From NCBI GenBank assembly GCA_008973525.1, contig WACJ01000503.1:620001-684000 (forward strand): 64,000 nt of DNA, written 5' to 3'. Both the position numbers and the translations under genes were made by a program. This stretch comes from Stenopsyche tienmushanensis. Taxonomy: Eukaryota; Arthropoda; Insecta; Trichoptera; Stenopsychidae. The notes below the pieces were generated by a model that saw only the letters and a list, made by a program, of their open reading frames with translations, had not been told where the DNA came from and made no database searches. This document shows positions 39,901 through 51,001 of this stretch, piece after piece (positions within the stretch are counted from its first letter, which is position 1; every line of letters starts with the position of its first letter).

Positions 39901-42900
39901 AGATTTCTTAACCGGGTAAGGATTACAGGAAAGCTTCATTCGCTGCAATTTAATGAGCTTAAGAGTACATCTTTGAACGCAATTCCAACAAAGTGAATCG
40001 AGTGCTGAAAGTATTCGTACTAAAAAGCTTTCTCGCAGAATTCATAAATATGCAAGAATTACACAGTAGACCGCTTAAGAGTATCTACTATGTACTTCTC
40101 TCTGTCGTCTTCTACTATAAGAAAGAGAAGAATCCTCTCAAAGAAACCACGCTTGTATCGTTTCTTCGACAAATCGTCCAGTAAACTGCTAGAAACCAAC
40201 ATAGAATTATATATGACCAATACTTTAGTGCTGAAATACTTTTAAAAGCCTTGCAACAAAGAATACAAAAATCTAGAATTTGTATCGATAAGAGGGTATC
40301 AGCATCTTATGATGATATCAAAGATTTCATAACATAAAGAAAATTTGATATATGAAGATATAATCGGTGGTTGCGAAACTACAAACTTATGAGAGACGTT
40401 GCTCGTAATTGCTAAATTCACAACAGGGGTGGAAGAAAGCTTTTAAACTTTCAAATCTGTAGACGTCCAAGACTTTAGCAAACTGCAAACTTAATGAATA
40501 AAGCTCAGGCGGTTTCAATTAAATCATACAACATACATAAATAGCTTTTGACAAATTTACTTGACATTTTAATAAATATGAATAAACCCCCAACAAAACG
40601 ATAATATGAGGGTATGAAGTAAAATTAAATTCCGCCGGGTATATAATATTTTCTTGTACCAAATAATAAATTCGACGAAAACCCTTTGGTACGTGGTTAA
40701 CGTATATGAAAAAAATCACCCAATCAATACCGAACATTTCACAAAATATATTCCAAGCTGAAGTTTTATTTCCTTTAATATTACTTTATACAGCCATGGG
40801 GGAATTCAAGAAAAAATATACACGCCAAACATTATATGAAAATTTTAATAATAAGAAAACATCGCATTTTCGCAATAAAATATTTTACACAATGCGATAC
40901 ACTGATGTTTTTTATAAAACACATCTAAGCTGATAATCTAATTTAATTAAATTTACCCAAATAAAAAACAAGTTATTTTTGCCTTAAAATTACGCGTGTA
41001 TGATTGAAAATTGCGATGAAGGTTATTTATTTACACTGCAATGAAACACAACTTCCTTCGCCATGAATATGCATATATTCATAAAGCTATAGATTTGCAA
41101 TTTGTTTGATATCTCGCCATATTTTCAATGAAGGATTGAAAATTTATCGATGTGCTCCATATTTGTTGTCCGTTTTTATATTTAAAAAAAATACACCCTA
41201 AATGACTTTAAACTACCATCGAAAGCTCCGAACAAAGCTCCATTGTGTACCTATTTGGGCAAACAATAACTCTGTACATGGAAAAAATAATCACCGTTTA
41301 TAAAAACATAAAAGCCCCATATTTCATCGTGCCTGTATTGCATAATATAAAAGGTTTCGTTTTGAAGGCTTTTGTTGTTTTAAACAATTTTCGGCGAAGT
41401 TCTCACACAAATGTATTTTTCTATAATTAAAATATGCATACGCGTATGCAATCATTCAAATAAAATGAAATCATTGATTTATGAATTTAGTTTTTAATAT
41501 GAAAATTCCAAACATAATTTGTGACCAAATATTCAAATTTTATAATCCTTTTATCTATACTATGCTGTATATAATTAAGATTATTTTTTTTCATTCGGCA
41601 TTCGTTCTAAAATGAACATAATATTACTGATAATGGCTGATATAATCATAAGTTACTTAGAAAATAATAATTTATCGTCTTGTGCATATAAATCTCGATT
41701 TACGCTTACTCGACTATTGTATGCCAATTCAAATCTCAAACATAAAAACAATCAATTTTTGATGAAAATAGAGGGATTAGAATTTTTAAATATATGCTCG
41801 TTCTATTATTAACATAAACTTGTATGTTTAAAAAGCTAAGTTGCTCCAAGTATTTCATTACATAATTAATCAATCAGATTGATTATAATAAGAAGTCATT
41901 TAAAACCAAAACGCACTCTAACCGGGGAACACGGATTAGATTTATGAGAGTCGGCTTATGGGTGTTGAGGGAAATCCCCGGACGCGTCGGTGGAACTCCC
42001 GAGGGATACTGTGGCATGGAGAGACGCCGGAGTGTTTACACGATTCTTATTTATGTACACTGTTTGCGTATGGAAATGTGAGACGCGTGACGAAAGTCTT
42101 GTCTTTCGGATGTAAGGGGTTGATGAAAATCGATGAAGGGATTTCGCCTCCCGCTACCAATCGACAGGTCGTAAAACGTGAAATATTTTGAATACAAATC
42201 CTAAGGCTTTGAATAATCTCGTGAATTTCGGTCCCTGACGTAGCAATAGCCCAAGAGACGCTTTCCAATGCGAAGGAGTTATGCGTTATCGTTAATTTTG
42301 CCTGAATTTTGATTGCTGAAGACATAAAACATGGCGATACTCGATTTGTTCCTTTTGCGAAAGTTCAACTTGAGATATTATAAAGTTTAAAGAGTATTAT
42401 AATACTTCAAGTTATTTGAAACAATTTTTAGATTCTTTATGTACTCGAAGAATTTTTTGCAGAAATATTCAGTGCAGTGTTTTTTAAAGTATTTAAAGTT
42501 ACAACTTTTGATACGCTTCAGGGACCTTTTGAAACAATTTGAAAAAAATATTTTTTTACAACTTTTTCGACATTCATTTTATAAGCGTTTCGTCTGCAAA
42601 TAGCTTTGAATTTTTCCATGCTTAAGCTTGCCCAGAATCGATTTGATGAAAAACGATATTTGCATGTAAATATGCTAAACTCTGTTCGTTATAGACAATG
42701 CGTGACTATGGACAATAGTTGAGATGACCCAAATAATAATCCGATCAAATCGCTTTGCGAAATAAAATAAATAATATGAAATATCTCAATTACTGCCAGG
42801 TCTCCAAGTATTTATTTTTAAATATATACCCCGTGAATAACTGGTATTTTGCAGTTAAAACTATTGTTTCATACCTGTTACGACATATTTATACCTAAAT

Positions 42901-45900
42901 ACCGTTTCTCTACATTATTTATTATATATTGATAATCGAAACAAGATTTTTTTTAATTTTCCAGTCTCCACTTTGTGAGAATTTATGCAACATTCATTTT
43001 CAGTTAGTTCATTCAAACATTATTCGTATTTAACAAGATTATTTTGAGTTCAAATGATTTAAATGCTTCATTACATAATTTACGCAAGAAGCTTGAATAT
43101 TTATTTACTACACAACGTTCATTAGTGTAATAACTTTATTTAGAAAATACACAAATAAATATTCTAATGGTATTCAAATTGAGATTTCATAAAATGAATA
43201 AATTTGAATAGAATACATAGTCGTCAGTGTTCCGAATCAGGGATGGGTTGTTAAATATTTCCATTCGTGAATTTAAGAACTACATACATTTTCCAAAATA
43301 CAAAAACGTTTTTGGATTTGTATGCAAGAAAATATATATTAAGGGATAAAATTTATATTTATTTGCTATTGTTTTCGGGGTATCTAAAAAAATACTTTAA
43401 CAAAAAAGCACACAAGAAGAAAATTAATGCTAAAATGAAACTCGGACAGCTTCAAGGAAATCACATCAGTATTGTCAATATATTGTAAGAAGACTCAATA
43501 ACTTTTAATACATCTGGGTAAAGTCTATTAAATTTTTAATAATAGATATTTCTAATCATTCTATAAGTTAATTTTAGACACCATTAAGGTAATAATTTGC
43601 AAAAAGTATAATATTTTGCATCTTTGCAGAATGAGTTCTATATAATGGTATTTGTTAAAAATTCCTCAACCTATCTTACCAAATTCATGTTGATGGGATC
43701 AACTGCAACTGAATACTTAATAATGAGGAAATATATTAAACCTTCCACTACAATTCCGTCTTGATAGAAACCATTACGAAATAATTGCATTTTATTAATA
43801 ATTTACAATATAATCACCATTAAATCTACCTATTGTAAAACTTAAGCCTCCCCAACACAAACATACTTATTACATTGAAGTCGTAGTTCTCTAGATTTAT
43901 ATATAATTCAGAAGAAATTTCACCTTTTGTTTTAACTCCCAGATGAACCATCAACCCGTATATGAATTTCTTGTTCAACTTTTATTATGGAGAATTATAT
44001 GAATTCTTAAAAATTTTGGCATGAATTTTACACTTACATTTTAATATTTAAAAGTTTGCATTTAAGAATTCCGTATAGTAATAAATTGTCTAATATTTGT
44101 ATTAATTTCGTGTATTTAAATTCCTATAGCGTTTTATATAATATCCGTTTTATTAATACATAGTTCAGGATCCATATTAATTTTTACGGAAGCTACCTTT
44201 CACAGTATCATTATTCATTTGAGAAAGGATGAATTTCATTAAAAGCTGAGTGGGTCTATTCCCGAAGGAGGTTGTTCATATGACCTTGCCAATGTGTGGA
44301 GTCCCTCGAGAAATGTTGTCTCTGGAATTGGATATGGCCTGTTAGTTTACACCACATATTGCAAGCCAGTCTTGGTCTCCGATCCTTGAGGAGATCTTAT
44401 CTCTTTATATAATTTTTCTATGGGTCATCATATTTTTTAACAATTTTTTACTCGAATAATCCAGCATAAATGAAATTCATCAGATAATATTATCGAAATA
44501 TGCTTTTTAATAGAAGTTCAGGTATATTGATACGTTTTTCAAATAATTCTACATTAAAATGTCTAACATTTTTAATAAAATCGATATTTTACCTTTTTTT
44601 AGATATAAGTCCTGTTTGTTCATAATCCCATTTTGAAAGAGCATCCACCATAATGTTTGCAGGATCCATTTGCATCGCTTTTTGTCCGATCATATTAACG
44701 AAATTCTCAAAATCCAATGGTTTTGAGCCCTAAAAATAATAAATAAAATTTAATTTAAAAATGCCAGAATAACATCAAGTTATTCAATGAATGGCACTTT
44801 TTTCGTTTGTGCAAAAATAATCATAACACAAGCAGGTCTTTGAAAGCGCCTCGTTAGCACATAAATCTTGATACTCAAATATCCCACATTTCTCATGACA
44901 TATCTTATCCTGCACTTGTTTTATTTGCAAATTTTAAGCCAGGATTTTACCATCCCACTCGAAATATGTATTTGTGGAGAGAAAAAATTACTCTTCACAC
45001 TACATTAAGTTGATATAGGAACGAAACGCCAGCTCAAGCCTGCAAACACGGTTATTTCTGTTATATAAAAAAATCTGCAAAGTGGAAGAAGACGAAGAAG
45101 AAGTGGGATATTTTCATTACATTTAGCCAGCCGTGATATTTAAACAGGGAATACAGAGCAAAAGTACACGGGTAAAACGTAAACCATCTTATATTTATGC
45201 TTCAGCTAGCTGAGACCGAGGCCGTCTTACATATTTCATCGAGACCCATATTTTGTTTTTGAATATACCCGCTGGAAGGCTTTCGTACTGTTTTCGGCAT
45301 CATCACGCCCTATTTTTGGCAGTCCCTTAAGAAAAATACATATATCATATAATATACATGCACTCAGCCTTTGGGACTTTCAAGGGACCAAACTGCCAGC
45401 TAGAATGAAAAGTTATCGATAAACACATAAAAAGCTGCCTCCAAGAAATGCCATATACATACAAGCTGAACAGCCTACATTAAAATAATGGGTTTATTTC
45501 TGCTTTAAGAAATGGAATAAAATGAATTTATATTACATTTATACATCCTTGAAAAATTTGAATATTTCACTTTTATAATTGAGAAGAGTTAATCAATCAA
45601 ATTACAATGTATTATTATTTAATTAGCGTTGATTATAGTAGAATAGTTTTAAAAAAATTAAAGTTGAATTGAACCCAAAATATTTTTGATTGACAAATGT
45701 ACCAGTTTAATATTCCCTTTAAGTTCAAATACACTTACAACTACTACTTACTTTACTCACGAGACATTACTCATGTTTAAGGAATGATCTAAGAGGTTCA
45801 GATCAAGTGATAATCGAAGATGCACCAACAACTAAAATGGTAGCATGTAAATGTCAGATATGGCTATAACCGAAATGATAAAATCAATTCTTTCACATTT

Positions 45901-48900
45901 TTCTCAGAAGACTTCAGATTTTTTTCTATTTGAATATATCCATAAAAAAATGGATCGAAAAATAATGACAAAATTCTTGTTTACAGATTTTTGCCTTCTT
46001 TAGTGCTAGTTCGCTTAGAAGTATCCATTATTTAGATTATCCTTTGATCGCAGATGTATACAGATAAAATGATATTTGTGCTATAAATTTGTATTTCCAT
46101 AACTATTCAATTAATTTATGTATGTATCCCAAAACATTTTTTTGAATATATTAGACAATATCTTGGGTGGTGCTAAAATTTTGCTATCCAGAAAGTGGTT
46201 TGTCTATTGGGTCGTATTGCCAAATAAAATTACTTTTCAATTAGATGAATCTAAACGTTGTCAATTATATAAAAGAGGACTTATCAGTCATACGAAATCG
46301 TTTAGGGAACCAGGCTGTCACTTGTGAAAGTTTCACAACAACCCTCTTATGCACTTAAGTATCGCTCGTAAATACGTTCTTATAACTTATTTTCTAGCAA
46401 ATTTGTACAAACTACACAAACTAAGAAAGCCTGAAGAGAAATTGCTAAAAAGGCTGTAAAGAAGCACTTGTATATATTATTACCTTTGGAAAGTTTAATA
46501 GTATGCACTAAATATGAATGCAAACCATATATGAAAAATTACTCCATCTTCCAAATTTAAATTAGAAGTCAATTCAAAATAGCTGATTTGATTGAAATTT
46601 TTTGAGATAACTTTTCGCAATCCCTTATTTCAGAGTTTTTAAATATTAAAGAATCCCAAAATGCTGAAGTCCAGCAGCAATGAAAGTCTACAAGCCATCA
46701 TAAAAGAAATCGCATGAGTAGAATTATGTGTGCTTGAGATAATTAATGGTCGATGTTATTAATTATTTTTAAATAAATACATTTTTGTATAATATATTTT
46801 ATGTATTATTTACTGAAAGAAATAAATCGTAAATAATTAAACTCCTTTCTTTTTGCGAACACATCTCTTAATTATGCGCAAACTTCAAATTATACGATGT
46901 TGTCGTGGAATGATATGATCATCGTATAAAAGAGCCAAGTTTACTGCAAAAGTAAATGAAAAAAGTTGTTTAACAGCATTAAAATATATTTAGAAGATTG
47001 CCTATTCCGAAAAAATATTATGGCTAATAATATTCATACTTTACCTAATTTCGTCACGAGAAAAACAAAGTCAGGTTTATGGATATAATAAAGATTGATA
47101 TTCGAAATTACTACTTCTAAATTTTTACGACAAACTCATCTCAATTCCATCCCATTTTTATTGCATATAAATATCAGCTATTCATAAGAACGCACAAAAT
47201 TCATAGAAGTGAGCGAAATATTCAAAGCGATCCTCGCAGGATATGATAAAATATTAATTTCAATAACCGATATTTTTTATTTTGTATTCATACACAATCC
47301 AGATTATAATGATATATCCCCGTGCCGCGTTGTTTTTGCTCGAATAATTTTGCGAAATGATTGCTCATTTTTATATTTTTAAGGATTCGTTTATTTTCGA
47401 TCAACAAGGGTATTTTTTACAACGTCATCCAATCTGAATTTCACGCTTTTTCTTAGTGCTTTGTTGGTACAAAAAGATGAAAGTCATCTGATGACGCAAC
47501 AGGAAGACGTTGAAACCCAATCAATGTTTTGTCGTCGATCTGGTGACAAACTACTAAGACGCTTTAAGAATTTTCTTTGTTATTTTTTATTGCAACATGG
47601 AAATAAATCGATATTTTGATATATATATATATATTATATAACCGATTGTATCCCTATAAAAAGTTTCGAACTCAAATTTTGACTTATCCTTCTCGGTCTA
47701 GATTTACTCCTGGATTTAAAAAAAAACTTAGGATGGATCATGTATGATTAAATGATTTGCAAAGAAATTAAATCGTCATTTATAAAAAATAGTATTCTGA
47801 TAGGTACATTATATCAAGACATTTCAATACAATACAATACATTTTTTCTATATTTTATTCAAATCATATTATTCTAATTTATCCATATCCAAATTGGTTC
47901 GAGCTCAAGTCCAGATTATAACAAAAAATTACAGTATTAACAAATTTGGGAGATTGGAAATATTAAGACTTCCTGGATTTCAAAAAGTAATAAGAAAATT
48001 AATTAAATTATGTAGGACCGCTTATGATTTATAATAATAATTAAAATATTATTTAAAATAATGAGTCTTTCGCTATTCACCCATAGATCTTTTAAATTTC
48101 TATTGCCACTCAAATAACCTAATCTAAACTAAATCACGCGTCAAAAGAAATTTAAATCCACTACAATTAAAACTTGTATCCCTATTAAAACCATCTATAG
48201 AGATTATGCAAGTCAGGTAGTAATATTTACATTAATCAGAATATAGTAACGAAAATGCCAAGAAAATCTTCGTAAAGATTACAATGATCAAGGACGATGG
48301 ATATTATTAGGATCTGAAGTACCATAACCCAATAGTTAGAAGATCCACTGCATTAAATAAAGTTATGGATTTAAATAATTGATAACATGGATTGATGTTT
48401 TAATTAATTAAGTCGAAATGCATTATTAGTTAAGGGTTGATTTTTTTTACATTTAAAACAGCATCAAAATGTATAAGCTTAACCATTCTTTCCCTTTGAC
48501 CGCCATACCCCATTTCTATGTTAAAATAATGGTGGTAATAAAAAGGAAGAAATTGAGAACTTCAACACAAGAAGTCTCACAATAAGGGGTTCGTACTAAA
48601 ATTACCATTTGTTATCATTTTCGTTGGGTTCCGAATGCGGTATTACCACATACGCCATGAAAAATGGGGAATAAGTTCTCGTCCGATCCGGGAGTAGTGG
48701 TTCAAAATAAATGACTTAAGCCAATAAAAAAATCACAGTGCAATCCTATAAGCACTTTGGCCTGATATAAAGCTTTAGAAACCCAGGAGCCGTATTTATT
48801 TATGGAAATCTGTGGATCCGGGATTAGCTAAAATAAAGAATGGTATTCTTTCCATGGTATCAACCCTCCAGTCCAATAGACGGTGATTGTTGACATTTGC

Positions 48901-51001
48901 ATAGGAATTGCATCCGCCGATACGAAGGTGGAGAATTGTTTATTTAAATTTTATTTTTCAAGTTCATTTTGGACGTTTTTCGTGGGCATTTTTTATGATC
49001 TTAAAAGTCAAAAGGCAAAAACAATTCAATCCACAAAAATCGATTTACGCCTTTATAAAATATTAAATTGAATAATTTGAGCTCCATGATTTACATCAAG
49101 ATTTTTCCCAACCGATTGATCGCGATTCACCGGTCAATCTTATAGCATAATTTGGTTCATCTTTAAAACTTCCGAGAATTTTGAAAAAAAAATATTTACA
49201 GCCGACGATGAAAAATAAAATTCCGACGATCTGAATATTTGACTCGACTTAATTCGTGCTTATCTACTTAACTAGGTATTAAATAAAATTTCCTACAAGA
49301 ATCATATTTGAAGTCGATCCCGAGAGAATTTTAAATTGAAAAGTAGCTCCCAAGGCGAAAAAAGATTGGGCACCCTTGATTTACTTGTTATTACTTTTCG
49401 CCTATTTTTTACCTTCATTCATTATCCTCCGATTCGACTATCTGATATTTTTTCCTCAACAATATAACAAAAAAACCCTAATGATCGTTTTTCTACTAGA
49501 CCTCACCTCGGCCAACATGCTGGTAATATCTTCATCTGGCACATGATCACCGAGAGAGATGAATGTTTTTTTCAAATCGCCATGTGTGATCAATCCATCT
49601 TTATCCAGATCAAATAGATCAAATGCCTGATGATTAAACATATATTATAATACACACAAACATCCATATCATATCATATGATCAAATTGAGAATGATTTA
49701 TACCTCCTCCAATTCTATCAACGTGCTTTCGTCTATACACTTAAAAACGTTAATGTTATTAAGATGGTGCACGATAGAAGAACGCTTACTTAACGATTCC
49801 CTGAAATTTATCATAAAAAATAAATAACATCATTAAATTAAAGGAAAAATGTTAGTCAGACAAGTTAAGATATAATTTGTCGTTTTGCATGCAATCAAAT
49901 ATCGTCGATAAATATTAACATTATAATGCATATTTAAATGGAATTGAATAAAATCGTCACCTAGCTTGATCTTCATCTTCTACCATTTCTGTGTTCAAGC
50001 CTTGTTTGGATAGGTCCGATATTTTTTTCTCAAGACCTCTCAATATTTGCTCAGGATTCGATTCGTCGTCGTTCAAACTTAATGACTGATTTCTTGAGTT
50101 TTTACTGCTGTTCAATGTTTCATGAGTTTGCTAAAAATAGTAACTTTTAATATGAAGAGACCACAATTCTACTGATATAATCATTAGCTCTCAGTTAAAT
50201 TTTAATGATTGTTGCAAAACAGTATAGGTGACTTTGTATGACTTAATTGATCAGAATAATCTCCGGAATTCGTCAATGGTGATTTTTATATAATCAGGAT
50301 TTAAATTGGATTTTAAACCTTTCCACTCATATATCAATATTGTATCGCCAAATAGATGCCAACTTTCACTCGTGTGTCGACATTGTGTATTATAAGTATT
50401 ATTTTACAATAAAAGCACAGATCTACGCATCTTTATGTAAGTATTTTACCTAAAAGTGAAATGTGAAAATGGACGAAAAATGTATCATTTTCCGAATAAG
50501 ATATCTCCTTTTTAGTTAATAATAATTTAAATGCAGTTAACATCAAAATATAACTACAACAACAACGATAATTATATAACAATAATTAAAATTTCATATA
50601 TAATGTCTTTAGAGAGTTCAAATTCATTTGCTAAGATTAAAGCTTTTGAAAAACGCAAATTTATTTTTTTTCGACTGGATTGTTTCAATAATACTAAATA
50701 AGTGTCTTATGTACGTTGTTTAAATTTTCTGTTGAACAAAACACTGATAAAAGAAGTTTTATTTTAATTTTAAATTTCAAGTATGAAACCTAAAAAACTC
50801 TTGAAATTAATTACGAACTAGCGCTCCTCCACTCAAAAAAATACGAGTTGAAAGGGTTAATATTACCCATCTAGGATTAAGTAAACTTTGTCAATATTTT
50901 ACCATTTATAACCATTATGAAATTATAAAAAACATTCACATTACCTTGTAATTTGTGTCGCCTCCAACCAACTGATTACTTTGTAATTCCTGTTCATCCA
51001 T
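36770..51001 (-). CDS. Myosin regulatory light chain-like EF-hand protein, complete six-exon gene
   Basis: The gene joins complement(50945..51001, 49961..50130, 49704..49800, 49507..49626, 44593..44729, 36770..36929). All introns are GT-AG and the phases fit, giving 741 nt and a 246-residue protein. Residues 1-108 form an N-terminal extension. EF-hand 1 has loop D114-x-D116-x-D118-G-L-I121-x-x-x-D125, the one binding loop expected in the family. A linker with PLDFENFVNMIG follows, then a degenerate hand (WDYEQTGLIS, residues 182-191) and a C-terminal lobe ending CRMRKADV. By family knowledge such proteins bind the IQ motif of myosin heavy chain and regulate the motor. Typical members have about 170-220 residues, so the extension makes this one long. 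Basic-serine KRSS (81-84) is a candidate kinase site. Muscle or non-muscle use cannot be told. Introns are 814, 160, 77, 4777 and 7663 bp. Untranslated exons were not identified. Confidence 0.88.
36930..44592 (-). other. MRLC-like gene, intron 5 (7.7 kb)
   Basis: A long intron, mostly AT-rich with no convincing coding sequence on either strand. It includes a GC-richer patch at about 38041..38240 with a CACGTG palindrome and CCAAT motif (listed separately), another moderate-GC patch at about 41930..42330 and several chance ORFs. Nothing identifiable as a transposon was found in it. Confidence 0.75.
38041..38240. promoter_or_regulatory. GC-richer intronic patch with E-box palindrome and CCAAT motif
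   Basis: Within the AT-rich 7.7-kb intron this patch contains the 12-bp palindrome CGTCACGTGACG (38078..38089) and CCATTGG (CCAAT box on the minus strand) at about 38104..38110, with several CpGs. CACGTG is the binding core of bHLH-ZIP factors and CCAAT of NF-Y in animals. An intronic enhancer or alternative promoter is possible; there is no direct evidence of activity. Confidence 0.25.
44593..44729 (-). CDS. MRLC-like gene, coding exon 5 (residues 149-194)
   Basis: Acceptor TATTTTTAG|GGCTCA and donor AAAAAAAG|GTAAAA bound 137 nt in phase 0, with two bases left for split Arg194. The peptide carries PLDFENFVNMIGQKAM, matching the F-x-x-F-x-x-M-x-G central linker of regulatory light chains, then NIMVDALSKWDYEQTGLIS, a degenerate EF-hand without acidic residues at several ligand positions, as expected in this family. 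The exon stands alone between two long introns and was found by continuing the open frame phase. Confidence 0.93.
44730..49506 (-). other. MRLC-like gene, intron 4 (4.8 kb)
   Basis: A long AT-rich intron without recognisable exons or RNA genes. It holds a short AT dinucleotide tract (47619..47634) and a moderate-GC stretch near 47440..47590. Chance ORFs such as the one at 46118..46327 have no family resemblance I can see. Confidence 0.75.
47619..47634. repeat. Short AT dinucleotide tract
   Basis: Sixteen bases of uninterrupted AT dinucleotide inside intron 4 of the light-chain gene, continuing into imperfect ATTATATA. Confidence 0.85.
49507..49626 (-). CDS. MRLC-like gene, coding exon 4 (EF-hand 1, residues 109-148)
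   Basis: Exactly 40 codons, phase 0 at both ends, with acceptor AATCATCAG|GCATTT and donor GCCGAG|GTGAGG. The peptide begins AFDLFDLDKDGLITHGD, a canonical EF-hand loop with Asp at positions 1, 3, 5 and 12, Gly at 6 and Ile at 8. Asp rather than Glu at position 12 is typical of myosin regulatory light chains, where this loop binds Ca/Mg. The exon continues KKTFISLGDHVPDEDITSML, the second helix and linker. Confidence 0.95.
49704..49800 (-). CDS. MRLC-like gene, coding exon 3 (residues 76-108)
   Basis: Acceptor AAATTTCAG|GGAATC and donor GAGGAG|GTATAA bound 97 nt. The exon encodes a basic-serine motif (SKRSS) and then NVFKCIDESTLIELEE. The last part corresponds to the NVF...FDQ...QEFKEAF stretch that starts the first EF-hand helix in regulatory light chains. 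Eight residues (I85-I92) separate the serines from N93-V94-F95, whereas in familiar light chains the phosphorylated Thr/Ser pair sits right beside NVF. Confidence 0.85.
49961..50130 (-). CDS. MRLC-like gene, coding exon 2 (residues 20-76)
   Basis: Acceptor TATTTTTAG|CAAACT and donor GCTAG|GTGACG bound a 170-nt exon in phase 0, leaving two bases for the split Arg76. It codes for a low-complexity, Ser/Asn-rich then acidic segment (SLSLNDDESNPEQ, later MVEDEDQAR) and a short charged stretch, LRGLEKKISDLSKQ, that could be helical. No domain is recognised. This is the bulk of the N-terminal extension that sets the protein apart from short regulatory light chains. Confidence 0.8.
50945..51001 (-). 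CDS. MRLC-like gene, coding exon 1 (residues 1-19)
   Basis: The ATG at 51001..50999 opens 19 codons beginning MDEQELQSNQ and ending TNYK, followed by donor AAG|GTAATG at 50944. The exon ends in phase 0, matching exon 2. The start is chosen because it is the first ATG of the frame; further upstream is AT-rich and short of open frame. A possible acceptor for a 5' UTR intron lies shortly upstream, so transcription may start farther right. Confidence 0.7.

Noticed and set aside
39893..40190. Short charged minus-strand frame (KKRYKRGFFERILLF) opposite a plus-strand ORF
   Set aside because: Only about 45 codons long, no family resemblance and stops on both sides.
41958..42325. Overlapping openings in a GC-richer patch within light-chain intron 5
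   Set aside because: No domain, no splice support and openness on both strands.
45318..45397. Possible inverted repeat GGCAGTCCCTTAAG / CTTTCAAGGGACCAAACTGCC
   Set aside because: Alignment needs several gaps and is not better than expected in a region of this size.
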